A program made the position numbers and the translations under genes. From Nesterenkonia sp. LB17 (GTDB taxonomy: Bacteria > Actinomycetota > Actinomycetes > Actinomycetales > Micrococcaceae), in NCBI RefSeq assembly GCF_022565915.1, contig NZ_JAJOYX010000003.1:461473-525472 (forward strand): a DNA stretch of 64,000 nucleotides. The letters are read 5' to 3'. This document shows, in pieces, positions 44,216-53,320 of this stretch. Numbering within the stretch: the stretch's first letter is position 1; each line of letters starts with the position of its first letter. The notes under the pieces were generated by a model, which ran no database searches, was not told the origin of the DNA, and was given only the letters and a program-made list of their open reading frames with translations.

Positions 44216-45403
44216 ATGACCAAGCAGGACGCCCACGCTGCCGCAGACCCCATTTCCGAAGACCCTGATCTGATGCACCTGGCCCGCCACCTCGGTCCGG
44301 CAGAACGTGACCGGCTGAACGTCATCGACGAGTACGCGCAGCGCAACATTCGACGCCAGTCCCTCGAACCGTGGAACGACGATCGCCTTCCGCTCGACAT
44401 GCTTGCAGGGCTGGGCAGCATCGGACTCGGCGAACTGCACCTCGACGGTTCCTCACCGCTGCTCCGCGGCCTTGCCCACACCGCGCTGGCACGCGCCGAC
44501 GTCTCGATCTCTGCGGTCATCGGCATCCACAATGAGCTCATCGTCGGCATGATCCAAGCCCTGGGCTCGGAGCGTCAGCGTGAGGAATGGCTTCCGGCCC
44601 TGCGCCGGCTGCGGGCCTTCGGCGCCTTCTGCCTCACCGAGCCTGAGCACGGCTCCGACGTGGCCGGCGGACTGGCCACGTCGGCGACTCTGCGCGGCGG
44701 ACAGTGGCGCATCCAGGGGTCCAAGCGTTGGATCGGCATGGGCACGGTGGCCGACGTCGCCCTGGTGTGGGCGCGAGACACCGCTGACGGGCAGGTCAAA
44801 GGCTTTCTGGTGCCCACATCGTGTGCGGGATACCAGGCCCGAAAGATCACCCACAAGACCGGACTGCGCATCATGCCGAACGCCGACATCGAACTTGATG
44901 TCACCCTGCCGCAGGACGCCCTGCTGCCAGGGGCGACCTCGTTCACCGCCACGAACACCGGACTGCGAAGCTCACGGGCATGGGTGGGGTGGCAGGCCGT
45001 CGGCGCCCAGCAGGCCCTGCTGGACATCGCACGGGACTATGCGAAGAGGCGCGACCAGTTCGGTGCACCCTTGGCGTCTTTCCAGCTCGTCCAGGCCGCT
45101 CTGGCCAAGGTCGCCGGAAACCTCGCGGTCTCGACCTCCTTCATGGCCGAGCTCACCCGGCTGCAGAGTGACCGCGAGCTGACCATGATGCACGCGTCCC
45201 TGGGCAAGGCGACGCTGACCCGGCTGGCACGAGAGTCCGCCGCCGCCGCGCGGGAGATCTTCGGTGGGAACGGCATACTGAGCGATCACGAAGCAGCCAA
45301 GATCGCAGGAGACATCGAGGCGATCTATACCTACGAGGGCTCCCATGGCATCAACCTGCTGATCGCCGGTCGTGAGCTGACCGGAGTCTCCGCCTTCGCC
45401 TGA
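44216..45403 (+). CDS. Acyl-CoA dehydrogenase (possible isobutyryl-CoA dehydrogenase)
   Basis: A 395-residue flavoprotein. CLTEPEHGSDVAGG (FAD-binding), GSKRWIGMG, RRDQFGAPLASFQLVQ, FGGNGILSDHE, and YTYEGSHGINLLIAGRELTG with the catalytic Glu. The C-terminal motif is close to glutaryl-CoA dehydrogenases, so substrate is uncertain; context favours isobutyryl- or 2-methylacyl-CoA. ATG at 44216 with AAGGAG upstream. Confidence 0.88.
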   Translation: MTKQDAHAAADPISEDPDLMHLARHLGPAERDRLNVIDEYAQRNIRRQSLEPWNDDRLPLDMLAGLGSIGLGELHLDGSSPLLRGLAHTALARADVSISAVIGIHNELIVGMIQALGSERQREEWLPALRRLRAFGAFCLTEPEHGSDVAGGLATSATLRGGQWRIQGSKRWIGMGTVADVALVWARDTADGQVKGFLVPTSCAGYQARKITHKTGLRIMPNADIELDVTLPQDALLPGATSFTATNTGLRSSRAWVGWQAVGAQQALLDIARDYAKRRDQFGAPLASFQLVQAALAKVAGNLAVSTSFMAELTRLQSDRELTMMHASLGKATLTRLARESAAAAREIFGGNGILSDHEAAKIAGDIEAIYTYEGSHGINLLIAGRELTGVSAFA

Positions 45404-45460
45404 CCTGGGAGGCCGGGACGAGCGAGCACCACCCCTTCGGAGCACGGTCTCTGAGCGGGC

Positions 45461-46084
45461 TCAGCCCTCGTACTCGTCCCCGATGATCAGGGTGACGAAG
45501 CTGGCCTGGTCGTGCTCTTCGACGGTGTCGACCCCGAAGCTCTCGGCAAGCTCCTCGGCGATGGCCTGCTCTGCGTCTCCGGAGCCTGCTGGGTAGACCA
45601 CGGCCGGAGTCTCGGCGCGTTCCTCGAAGCCCCAGTCGCCCTGCCAGACCACGTTGTAGTCGAGCTCCTCGAGCTCGGCGCCCATCGCCGTCGCGCCACC
45701 CTCGGCGCCCTGGTAGTTGGCCACCTGGACCGGGGTCTCGGTGTCGCTGGCCGGCTGTGGCCCGGCGGGCTCCTCCGTCTGGTCCGCATCGCCCTCGGCG
45801 CCGTCATCGGCCTCGGCGTCATCCTCGGCGTCGTCCTCGGATTCGGACACCGCCGCATCCTGATCCTCGGCGGTGCTGTCCGGGTCCGAGTCGGAGAGCA
45901 TCGGCACGATGAAGTAGGCGAAGGCCCCGACGAGCAGCACGAATCCAGCCAAGAGCCCGATCCAGCGCAGGCCGCTGCCACCGGCCCCGCCCGTTCCGGC
46001 TGCGCCTGGAGCCCGATGCTTGCCGGCCTCCCCGGTCTGATACGGGGGGACGTCGTCGAACTCGTCGTGCGGGTGCTGGCTCAT
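45461..46084 (-). CDS. Membrane-anchored LytR_C domain protein
   Basis: A 207-residue protein. Short cytoplasmic part, one TM helix at about 40-62 (WIGLLAGFVLLVGAFAYFIV), an acidic Asp/Glu/Ala spacer (65-110), then a LytR C-terminal domain (VQVANYQGAEGGATAMGAEL and VVYPAGSGDAEQAIAEEL). No LCP catalytic domain is present, so it is not itself a phosphotransferase. Likely a wall-associated accessory. ATG 46084 preferred over a TTG 15 nt upstream. Confidence 0.87.
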   Translation of the reverse strand: MSQHPHDEFDDVPPYQTGEAGKHRAPGAAGTGGAGGSGLRWIGLLAGFVLLVGAFAYFIVPMLSDSDPDSTAEDQDAAVSESEDDAEDDAEADDGAEGDADQTEEPAGPQPASDTETPVQVANYQGAEGGATAMGAELEELDYNVVWQGDWGFEERAETPAVVYPAGSGDAEQAIAEELAESFGVDTVEEHDQASFVTLIIGDEYEG

Positions 46085-46141
46085 AGGTCCTGTCCTCAAA
46101 GTGCGGGGGCGATGCTCGGTGCTGCTGATCTCGACCTTGCG

Positions 46142-46375
46142 TCAGCGGCGGGTCGCGCGGGCGCGGTGCCGGGCATCCCGCTGCCGGCGCAGGCGTTTCA
46201 CCAGCATCGGGTCGTGGGCCAGCGCCGCCTCCGTGTCGATCAGCAGATTCAGCGCCTGGTAGTACGCCACGGCTGACATCTGGAGCGCATCGGTGATGGC
46301 CTCGTCCTTCGCGCCCGCGTACTTCCACCACTGGCGCTCCAGGTCGAGCATCTTCTTCTGCTGTTCAGTGATCAT
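46142..46375 (-). CDS. DUF3263 protein
   Basis: A 77-residue helical protein with the family pattern [18 protein letters not shown] and [10 protein letters not shown], plus a basic tail ([17 protein letters not shown]). The LytR_C gene follows on the same strand with 57 bp between. It is a small HTH-like actinobacterial family of unknown role. TAGGAT lies 9 nt before the ATG. Confidence 0.88.
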   Translation of the reverse strand: MITEQQKKMLDLERQWWKYAGAKDEAITDALQMSAVAYYQALNLLIDTEAALAHDPMLVKRLRRQRDARHRARATRR

Positions 46376-46476
46376 CTCACCGTCATCCTACGGCTGGGCA
46401 GCGCGCATTGCAGGAATATCGGCCCTCGTGGGCTCGACGGTGTGTTCAATCGGCTGAGCTGTCTATGGTGGAGGCG

Positions 46477-47175
46477 ATGACACCTGAGACTGAACTGATC
46501 GCTCCGCTGGAAACGGGCTGGCAACGTGCCCTGGCCGGCGAGTCCGCCCACTTCGAGACCGTCCGCGAGGAGCTGGCCCGCCGCCGTGACGCCGGGGAGC
46601 AGGTGCTGCCTTCCCCAGAGCTGGTGCTGCGCGGCTTCCGTCAGCCCTTCGACGCGGTGAAGGTGCTGATTCTGGGTCAGGACCCCTACCCGACCCCGGG
46701 ACATGCCATCGGCATGTCCTTCGCGGTGGACCCCGCGGTGCGTCCGCTGCCCCGCAGCCTCGGGAACATCTTCACCGAGCTCGAATCGGACCTCGGGATC
46801 CCGAAGAGTCCCCACGGCGATCTCACCGCATGGGCCCAGCAGGGGGTGCTGATGCTCAACCGGGTGCTCACGGTCAGCGCGGGTTCACCGGCCTCGCATC
46901 GCGGCATCGGCTGGGAGCAGATCACCGAGGCGGCGCTGCGCGCGCTGGTGGATCGGGGCACTCCCCTGGTCTCGATCCTCTGGGGCGCCGACGCGCGCAA
47001 GCTGGCGCCGGTGCTCGATTCCGGCGAGCACACCGCGGTCATCACCAGCCCCCATCCCTCACCGCTCTCAGCGCGACGCGGGTTCTTCGGCTCCCGACCG
47101 TTCTCACAGGCGAATGAGGCGCTGCGCCGGCTCGGCGAAGACCCGGTGGACTGGCGACTGAACCCCGACGGCTGA
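46477..47175 (+). CDS. ung: Uracil-DNA glycosylase
   Basis: Removes uracil from DNA. 232 residues. [20 protein letters not shown] holds the water-activating Asp; [20 protein letters not shown] and [14 protein letters not shown] (Leu intercalation loop) complete the family-4-free UNG1 pattern. The ATG at 46477 gives MTPETEL; in-frame ATGs at 46465 and 46408 are alternatives, and no start has a well-spaced ribosome site. Confidence 0.93.
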   Translation: MTPETELIAPLETGWQRALAGESAHFETVREELARRRDAGEQVLPSPELVLRGFRQPFDAVKVLILGQDPYPTPGHAIGMSFAVDPAVRPLPRSLGNIFTELESDLGIPKSPHGDLTAWAQQGVLMLNRVLTVSAGSPASHRGIGWEQITEAALRALVDRGTPLVSILWGADARKLAPVLDSGEHTAVITSPHPSPLSARRGFFGSRPFSQANEALRRLGEDPVDWRLNPDG

Positions 47176-47180
47176 CCCCG

Positions 47181-47220
47181 GCGCAGCACCGAGCAGCGCC
47201 GCGCAGCACCGAGCAGCGCC
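47181..47220. repeat. Perfect 20-bp tandem duplication
   Basis: GCGCAGCACCGAGCAGCGCC occurs twice in direct succession between the convergent ung and thrE genes, with a partial third beginning (GCG). Non-coding. Confidence 0.9.
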
Positions 47221-47244
47221 GCGAGGTCCGCGAGCGCGGGTCGG

Positions 47245-49302
47245 TCAGCGGCGTCGGGTGCGCGATCGTTCGTGGGACTGCAGTCCTGCGGTGAACGGTC
47301 TCATCAGCACGTCGCCGAGCACGATCCCGGAGGCGATCGCCATGATGATGATCAGCGCGTTGAACAGCTCGGTGAGCCCGTCCATCATGTGGACGGTCGT
47401 GGATTCGATGGCGATCTGATACATCCCGCGGAAGACCATCAGCCCGGGGAGCATGAACATCATCGCGGGCACGGCCACGACCAGCTGAGGCGACCCCATG
47501 CGCAGGGCGAGGACCCGGCCCAGCGCCCCGACCACCACGGCGCCGAAGACCGGGGTGACGCGTTCGCCCAGGCCGATGATCTCTGCGGCGTAGAAGGCGC
47601 AGAATCCCAGCGCGGAGACCGCACCGATGGGCAGCAGCATCCGCCAGCTCGCCTGTTCGACGACGGCGGCGGCCATCGCCGCCAAGAACACCAGCGCCAC
47701 CAGCACGGTGGGGTGATACATCCGAGTCAGACCCACCGCCACCTCGACCTCCGGGGCGCCGAGCAGATTCGCGATCGTCACGGCGGCCATGATCCCGGCG
47801 GTCATGCCGGCGAAGGCGATCATGGTGGACATCAGACGACCGGCCGCGGTGATCGGGAATCCGTTGATCCCGTCCTGGATGGCCGAGACGATCCGCGCGG
47901 AGGGCAGCAGGATCATCAGCCCGCCGGCCACCACCATGGAGGGACGGATCGGCATGTCCATCGCGAAGGCCCCCATGGCGAAGGAGGTCGCGACGAACCC
48001 GCCGGCGGCCAGGCAGAAGAACTCCGGGACTCGCCGGGTGGCGAGCAGCCGGACGGTCCAGAGCACGAGGATGGTTGCGGCGAAGCCGAGCGAGGCGTCC
48101 AGCAGCGGAGCCCCGAGGAACGCCGCGAAGAAGCTGGCGAAGATCGCCCCGCAGATCGTCACCATCCAGCGCGGGTAGGGCTTGGGCTCGCGGATGATCT
48201 CGCGAAGCCGCTCCTCGGCGTCGCCGCGGGTGAGGCGACCGGCGATGATGTCGGTGACCAGCTGGTGCACCGAGGCGAGCGCTCGGAAGTTGTTCGACCA
48301 TGACCGCACCACCCGCACCCGCGAGTAGGGGATCTTTCCGTCAGGCGCCCAGTTGAGGCTGATCGACTGGTTGGTGATGTCGGCGTCGGTGTTCTTCATG
48401 CCGAACGCCGCGGTGACGGCGATGATCGAGGTCTCGACCTCGAGCGCGCCGGCTCCGTAGCGGAACAGGGCCTCGCCGAGGTCCAGCACGAAGGCGATCG
48501 TGGCCAGCTCGTCGGTCTCGACGTGCGCTTCGGCCTGGTACGGGTTCTCGAACGGGGTGCCGGCGAGCCGGTCGATGATCGGCACGGTGCCGGTCGCCGC
48601 GCGCTCAGCCTGCATGATGCGTCGCAGCACCTGGGGTGAGCGGGGCCTGCGGTCGAAGACCCCGGGGTCGAAGTCGGGGTCGCGGCGAGCCGAGCCGCCC
48701 AGCCGGGACTTGAACCAGGAAGGCCGCGGCACGGCGGGGCGCCGCGGAGATTGGCTCACCGGTGATTGCCGCAGCGGTGCGCCCGGCGCGCCGTGCGGCA
48801 GGTTGATCAGACCCGAGGAGTCCGGTCCCTGCGCATGCTCGCCGCGCTGGGCCCAGGAGGTCGTCGTCTCCTGCGGGCCGGTCGGGATCTGCGGGCCCAG
48901 CGCATCGGTCTGGTGCCAGTCCCCGGTGACGGGGAAGGCGTAGTGGTCCGTGGGCGCTGTCGCGCCGTGCGGGGTGGTGTAGGACTGCTCGAAACTGGGG
49001 TCCGCGACGTACTCGTGCCGGGCCGCTTCGTTCTCGTGCTGCTCCGCGGCACGTGCCACCGCCTCGGCGTCGTATTCCTCCCACTCCAGCGCCGCCTCGG
49101 CTTCGGCGGAGGCGTGCCAGGAGGAGGCGAAGGAGCTGCGCAGCGTCTGGACGAACCCGGTGGGGGTCTCGTCGAGGATCTCCTGGGTGGAGTGGACCAC
49201 CGGGATGTTGGTGACGTCGGCGTTGGGCTCGGTGCGCACGGGGTCGATCGCCTCGGCGACGTAGCCTCCCGTGGGATGCCGTTCAACGTGTTCGAGTGCC
49301 AC
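47245..49302 (-). CDS. ThrE-family threonine/serine exporter with long N-terminal extension
   Basis: A 685-residue transporter with about ten TM helices in the C-terminal 300 residues (ThrE plus ThrE_2 domains). The conserved domain begins near residue 275 (GEALFRYGAGALEVETSI). The N-terminal 250 residues are polar, Pro/Gln/Glu-rich and low in complexity. GTG at 49302 with GAGGAGGG upstream is preferred over the longer frame. Substrate assignment as Thr/Ser export is by family. Confidence 0.88.
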   Translation of the reverse strand: MALEHVERHPTGGYVAEAIDPVRTEPNADVTNIPVVHSTQEILDETPTGFVQTLRSSFASSWHASAEAEAALEWEEYDAEAVARAAEQHENEAARHEYVADPSFEQSYTTPHGATAPTDHYAFPVTGDWHQTDALGPQIPTGPQETTTSWAQRGEHAQGPDSSGLINLPHGAPGAPLRQSPVSQSPRRPAVPRPSWFKSRLGGSARRDPDFDPGVFDRRPRSPQVLRRIMQAERAATGTVPIIDRLAGTPFENPYQAEAHVETDELATIAFVLDLGEALFRYGAGALEVETSIIAVTAAFGMKNTDADITNQSISLNWAPDGKIPYSRVRVVRSWSNNFRALASVHQLVTDIIAGRLTRGDAEERLREIIREPKPYPRWMVTICGAIFASFFAAFLGAPLLDASLGFAATILVLWTVRLLATRRVPEFFCLAAGGFVATSFAMGAFAMDMPIRPSMVVAGGLMILLPSARIVSAIQDGINGFPITAAGRLMSTMIAFAGMTAGIMAAVTIANLLGAPEVEVAVGLTRMYHPTVLVALVFLAAMAAAVVEQASWRMLLPIGAVSALGFCAFYAAEIIGLGERVTPVFGAVVVGALGRVLALRMGSPQLVVAVPAMMFMLPGLMVFRGMYQIAIESTTVHMMDGLTELFNALIIIMAIASGIVLGDVLMRPFTAGLQSHERSRTRRR

Positions 49303-49403
49303 GAACCCTCCTCGCAAGCAACATAACCACAAAAGGACCCTGGCAGATGCCGGGGCCTTGAGGGGTGTGTGAATGATGGTGCCTGGAGTACAGGCGAAGA
49401 AAG

Positions 49404-49477
49404 TGGATCTGAATGGACTCGAACCATCGACCTCTCGCGTGTGAGGCGAGCGCTCTAACCAACTGAGCTACAGATCC
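49404..49477 (-). tRNA. tRNA-Val (anticodon CAC)
   Basis: On the minus strand the acceptor GGATCTG pairs with CAGATCC. The D arm, anticodon stem CTCGC/GCGAG with loop CTCACAC (anticodon CAC) and T arm are all formed. Discriminator A; CCA is not encoded. Confidence 0.95.
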
Positions 49478-49539
49478 TGAGGCACCTGCGCGCGGAATCC
49501 CGCGTTCACGTGCCTCAGAAGGTTACCACCTGTTCAGAC

Positions 49540-50238
49540 TCAGGACGAAACCGACGCCAGCGCCTCCGGGATGGGGGTCTCGCCGTCGAGGAAGTTCACC
49601 GTGGCGCGCACCGCGGAGCCGCTGCGCAGGGTCTCGGTGATGACTTCGGCGACGTTCTCCCGGGAGGTGTCCACGGAGGCGCCCTCGGCGGACATGGTCT
49701 CGCCCGCGGTGGCCGGATCGAGCACCGTGATCTTCGCGCTGGCCGGCTCCAGGGTCAGCGAGCCGGGACCCAGGATGGTGTAGTCCAGGCTGGTGCCGCG
49801 CAGGTGCCTGTCGGCCTGGTGCTTGGCCAGCGCGTAGGGGTAGAACGAGCTCGTCGGGTCCACCGTGTTGATGTCGGTCTCGCTGCGGGCGTAGGAGACC
49901 ATCACGTAGCGGGAGACGCCCGCCTCGGCGGCGGCATCCATGCTGCGCACCGCGGCCTCATGGTCCACCGCCTTGGTCCGGGCTGGGTTCCCGCCGCCGG
50001 CACCGGCGGCGAAGACGACGGCGTGCGCGCCGGCGAACGCCTGCCCCAGCTCTGCGGAGCTGGCGGACTCGATGTCGAGGACCCGCGGCGTGGCGCCTGC
50101 GTCGGTGATGTCCTGGGCCTGGTCGGGATCCCGGATCAGGGATTCGACGGTGAAGCCGGCGGCGACCAGCTTCGGTGCTGCCAGCAGTGCGATCTTGCCG
50201 TGGCCGCCGATGATGACGACGCGCTGAGATTCAGCCAT
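49540..50238 (-). CDS. NAD(P)-binding atypical SDR/NmrA-like protein
   Basis: A 232-residue Rossmann protein. VVIIGGHGKIALLAAPKL (GGxGxxG nucleotide loop), VVFAAGAGGG, YVMVSYARSETD, YALAKHQADRHLRGTSLDYT and ILGPGSLT match the SDR_a5/YwnB-like group. The usual Ser-Tyr-Lys triad is weak, so enzymatic activity is doubtful; members are often redox sensors. Alone in its transcription unit, divergent from azlC. Confidence 0.85.
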   Translation of the reverse strand: MAESQRVVIIGGHGKIALLAAPKLVAAGFTVESLIRDPDQAQDITDAGATPRVLDIESASSAELGQAFAGAHAVVFAAGAGGGNPARTKAVDHEAAVRSMDAAAEAGVSRYVMVSYARSETDINTVDPTSSFYPYALAKHQADRHLRGTSLDYTILGPGSLTLEPASAKITVLDPATAGETMSAEGASVDTSRENVAEVITETLRSGSAVRATVNFLDGETPIPEALASVSS

Positions 50239-50346
50239 GGGATGCTCCTTCGCGATCAGGGGGTGCCTGCTCGAATCGGGGTCCGCCGGATGTGCGTGCT
50301 CCGGACGGTTCTCTCCTCACAACGTCTGCGCGCCTGCACTATTCCT

Positions 50347-50352
50347 TAGACT
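50347..50352 (+). promoter_or_regulatory. -10 box of leaderless azlC
   Basis: TAGACT, the same hexamer as before pcrA, 7 nt before the GTG. Confidence 0.45.
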
Positions 50353-50359
50353 GTGTGGC

Positions 50360-51070
50360 GTGTCAGCCCCTTATCCGCCTGTGAGCACCTCCCCGCCCGT
50401 CCCGCTGCGCCGCTCCCCCGCGCTGCGGACCGGGCTGTCCATCGCCGCCGCGATCTCGCTCTACGGCGTCTCCTTCGGGGCGCTCTCCACGGCGGCGGGA
50501 ATGACGCTGTGGCAGACCGTGGCGCTCTCCGCGCTGCTCTTCAGCGGCGCCTCCCAGTTCGCCTTCATCGGCATTCTGGCCTCGGGCGGCACCGGGGCGG
50601 CGGCGCTGGGCGCGGCCACGCTGCTCAGCGGGCGCAACACGATCTATGCGGTGCAGATGAAGGCGCTGCTGAATCCGCGGGGATTCAAGCGGCTGGCTGC
50701 GGCCCAGGTGACCATCGATGAGTCCGCGGCGGTGGCGATGTCCGCCCCGGATCCGGTGGAGCAGCGTCGCGGCTTCTGGGGCGCGGGCATCGCCTGCTAT
50801 CTCTTCTGGAACCTCGCCACCGTGCTCGGCGCGCTGCTCGGTGATGTGATCGCCGAGCCCGAGGCGCTGGGGCTCGACGGTGCCGTGGTCGCCGCCTTCC
50901 TCGGCCTGCTGTGGCCGCGGCTGAAGTCCCTGGACGCCTGGGCGCTGGCGGTGCTGGCGGCCCTGGTCACCACGGTCACGATGCCGCTGCTGGCACCCGG
51001 GGTCCCGGTGCTGGCCGCCGCCGTCGTCGCCGTGGTGTGGGGACTGGCGTCGAAGGGGGTCCGCGCATGA
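50360..51070 (+). CDS. azlC: AzlC-type branched-chain amino-acid exporter, large subunit
   Basis: A 236-residue membrane protein with seven or so helices. SLYGVSFGALSTAAGMTLWQ and LLFSGASQFAFIGILASGG are the AzlC signatures, with LLSGRNTIYAVQM. GTG at 50360 without a ribosome site; TAGACT lies 7 nt upstream, so probably leaderless. The stop overlaps the azlD ATG. Confidence 0.92.
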   Translation: MSAPYPPVSTSPPVPLRRSPALRTGLSIAAAISLYGVSFGALSTAAGMTLWQTVALSALLFSGASQFAFIGILASGGTGAAALGAATLLSGRNTIYAVQMKALLNPRGFKRLAAAQVTIDESAAVAMSAPDPVEQRRGFWGAGIACYLFWNLATVLGALLGDVIAEPEALGLDGAVVAAFLGLLWPRLKSLDAWALAVLAALVTTVTMPLLAPGVPVLAAAVVAVVWGLASKGVRA

Positions 51071-51372
51071 GCCTGTGGTTCTGGGTCCTGGCGGCCTGCG
51101 CCGCCGTGTACGCCACCAAGCTGCTGGGCTACTTGGTGCCGCAGAGCTGGCTGAAGCATCCCGCCGTGGGGCGGGTCTCGGCGATGCTCACCATCGGGCT
51201 GCTCGCCGCTCTGGTGGCGATGAACACCTTCTCCGCCGAGCAGTCGGTGACCATCGACGCCCGGCTCGGAGCGCTGCTGGCCGCCGCCGTGGCGCTGCTG
51301 CTGCGCGCCCCGTTCATCCTGGTGGTGCTGGTCGGGGCGGCAGCGGCTGCCGGGATCCGCGCCCTGGGGTGA
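51067..51372 (+). CDS. azlD: AzlD-type branched-chain amino-acid transporter subunit
   Basis: A 101-residue, four-helix small subunit (AACAAVYATKLLGYLVPQSW; NTFSAEQSVTIDARLGALLA). Starts in the azlC stop (ATGA) and works with AzlC in amino-acid efflux. A terminator follows. Confidence 0.92.
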   Translation: MSLWFWVLAACAAVYATKLLGYLVPQSWLKHPAVGRVSAMLTIGLLAALVAMNTFSAEQSVTIDARLGALLAAAVALLLRAPFILVVLVGAAAAAGIRALG

Positions 51373-51413
51373 CCCGGGCGCGCCACGCGGCCGCCTCGGG
51401 GCGGGAGACGCGG

Positions 51414-51457
51414 CGAGCCCCCCTCCCGCCTGCAGGTGCAGGCCGGACGGGGGCTCG
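51414..51457. terminator. Terminator between azlD and MFS gene
   Basis: CGAGCCCCC pairs with GGGGGCTCG; inside it CTGCA/TGCAG forms a second stem. It lies between convergent genes. Confidence 0.65.
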
Positions 51458-51490
51458 TCGTGGCCCTGGGACGCCAGGAACGGGGAGGGC

Positions 51491-53122
51491 TCAGGCCTGG
51501 GTGCTGGACCCTGCCTGCGCGCGATCCTCGATGCCGGTGTCGTCGGTGTCGGCAGCTTCGCTGTCCGCAGCGCCGGTGCCGGCCGCCTCAACATCGCCAG
51601 CCTCGGAGCCCTGACCCTCGGCCGCGGGGGTCGCCCGCAGGGTCGTGGCGAGGATCAGCGTGCCGATGCTCAGCACCGCAGCGAGCCGGAAGGCCACGCG
51701 GAAGCCCTCGACCGCGGCGTCGTCGGGGTTCATCCCGGAGTTCACCGCGGCGGCGGTGCCCAGTCCGACGGCGGCCACCAGTGCGGCCGTGCCGATCGCG
51801 GCGGCCAGCTGCTGCAGCGTGTTCAGCGCGGCGGTGCCGTGGGAGTACAGCGCCTTGGGCAGCGGGTTCAGCGCCGTGGTGAAGGCCGGGGTGAAAAGCA
51901 GCGCCAGGCCGGAGGAGAGCAGCAGGTGCAGACCCAGCACCATGGCCACCGGGGTGGTCGGGGACAGCAGACTCATGCAGAACAGCGCGACGATCAGGAT
52001 CGAGGCACCCGGGATCACCAGCGGCTTCGGTCCGACCCGGTCGTAGAGGCGCCCCACGAAGGGCGCCATCAGCGCCATCAGCAGACCGCCCGGAAGCATG
52101 ATCAGACCGGTCTGCAGCGTGTCCAGTCCGCGGATGGTCTGCAGGAACAGCGGCAGCAGGATCAGCGCGCCGAAGAGCGCGATCATCATCAGCAGCATCA
52201 TGCCCAGGGCACGGGTGTACATGGTGAAGGCGAAGGGCTTCAGGTTCAGCAGGGCTGAGTCGGTCTTCTGCAGCTTCACCTGGAGCAGCGCGAAGGAGAT
52301 CAGGCAGAGCACGCCGACCACGAGGACCACGATGGCCAGCGGGTCCACGCTCGGAGCCGCGTCCGCGGAGACCTCCTGGGTGCCGTGTCCGCCGCCGATC
52401 TGGCTGATCCCGTAGACCACGCCGCCGAAGCCGGGGACTGCGAGCAGCAGCGAGGGGATGGAGAGCCGCTTGCCCGCCGTGCCGGGGTCCTTGTTCAGCC
52501 GCGGCCGGCCCAGGAACAGCGCCATCACCGCGATGGGCAGGATCACCAGGAAGAGCCAGCGCCAGTCGGCGAGATGCAGGATCAGACCCGAGAGCGCCGG
52601 CCCGGTCGCCGGAGCCACCGAGATCACGATCGAGATGTTGCCCATGACCACGCCGCGGCGGCGCAGCGGCACCAGGGTGAGCACGGTGGTCATCATCAGC
52701 GGCAGCATGATCGCGGTGCCGCTGGCCTGGACCACCCGGCCCGCCAGCAGAACCTCGAAGCCCGGGGCGGCGGCCGCGAGCGCGGTGCCGAGGATGAAGA
52801 GGCCCATCGCGGCGGTGAAGACCGCACGCAGGCTGTAGCGCTGCATCAGGAATCCGGTGATCGGAATCACGGTGGCCAGGGTCAGCATGAACGCCGTGGT
52901 GAGCCACTGGATCGTCGGCTCGGTGACCTGGAACTCTTCCATGAGCGGCTGCAGCGCGACGTTCATCAGGGTCTCGTTGAGGATCATCACGAAGGTGGAG
53001 ACCAGCAGCGCACCGATGGTGAGCTTGTCGGCCGAGGGCAGCCGGCCGTCGTCGTGCGGAGGTGTGGGAGCCGCACCTGGAGCCTTCACCTGCGATGGGA
53101 CATGATTCGGTGAAGCGGGCAC
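51491..53122 (-). CDS. DHA2-family MFS drug transporter
   Basis: A 543-residue, fourteen-helix drug:H+ antiporter. FVMILNETLMNVALQPLMEE is motif D1, WLTTAFMLTLATVIPITGFL and MQRYSLRAVF form motif A, and SVAPATGPALSGLIL is motif C of exporters. The last 50 residues are acidic and low complexity. GTG at 53122 with GGAGG upstream is chosen. No regulator is adjacent. Substrate unknown. Confidence 0.9.
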   Translation of the reverse strand: MPASPNHVPSQVKAPGAAPTPPHDDGRLPSADKLTIGALLVSTFVMILNETLMNVALQPLMEEFQVTEPTIQWLTTAFMLTLATVIPITGFLMQRYSLRAVFTAAMGLFILGTALAAAAPGFEVLLAGRVVQASGTAIMLPLMMTTVLTLVPLRRRGVVMGNISIVISVAPATGPALSGLILHLADWRWLFLVILPIAVMALFLGRPRLNKDPGTAGKRLSIPSLLLAVPGFGGVVYGISQIGGGHGTQEVSADAAPSVDPLAIVVLVVGVLCLISFALLQVKLQKTDSALLNLKPFAFTMYTRALGMMLLMMIALFGALILLPLFLQTIRGLDTLQTGLIMLPGGLLMALMAPFVGRLYDRVGPKPLVIPGASILIVALFCMSLLSPTTPVAMVLGLHLLLSSGLALLFTPAFTTALNPLPKALYSHGTAALNTLQQLAAAIGTAALVAAVGLGTAAAVNSGMNPDDAAVEGFRVAFRLAAVLSIGTLILATTLRATPAAEGQGSEAGDVEAAGTGAADSEAADTDDTGIEDRAQAGSSTQA

Positions 53123-53194
53123 GGATCCTCCATAGAACACTAAAGAACCCCAGAGCGGGTCACCACTGGGGTGATACCACTCTGGGGTTGAAAG

Positions 53195-53267
53195 AGCCCC
53201 CTGCCGGGTTCGAACCGACGACCTGCTGTTTACAAGACAGCTGCTCTACCAGCTGAGCTAAGGAGGC
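53195..53267 (-). tRNA. tRNA-Thr (anticodon TGT)
   Basis: Minus strand: acceptor GCCTCCT/AGGGGGC (one T-G), anticodon stem GCTGT/ACAGC with loop CTTGTAA giving TGT, T arm CGGGTTCGAACCG in complement. CCA is not encoded. Confidence 0.95.
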
Positions 53268-53320
53268 GCAGCGCCCTGCCATGCAGGGCGCCAGTGACTG
53301 ATGGTATCAGTTCCTCAACA

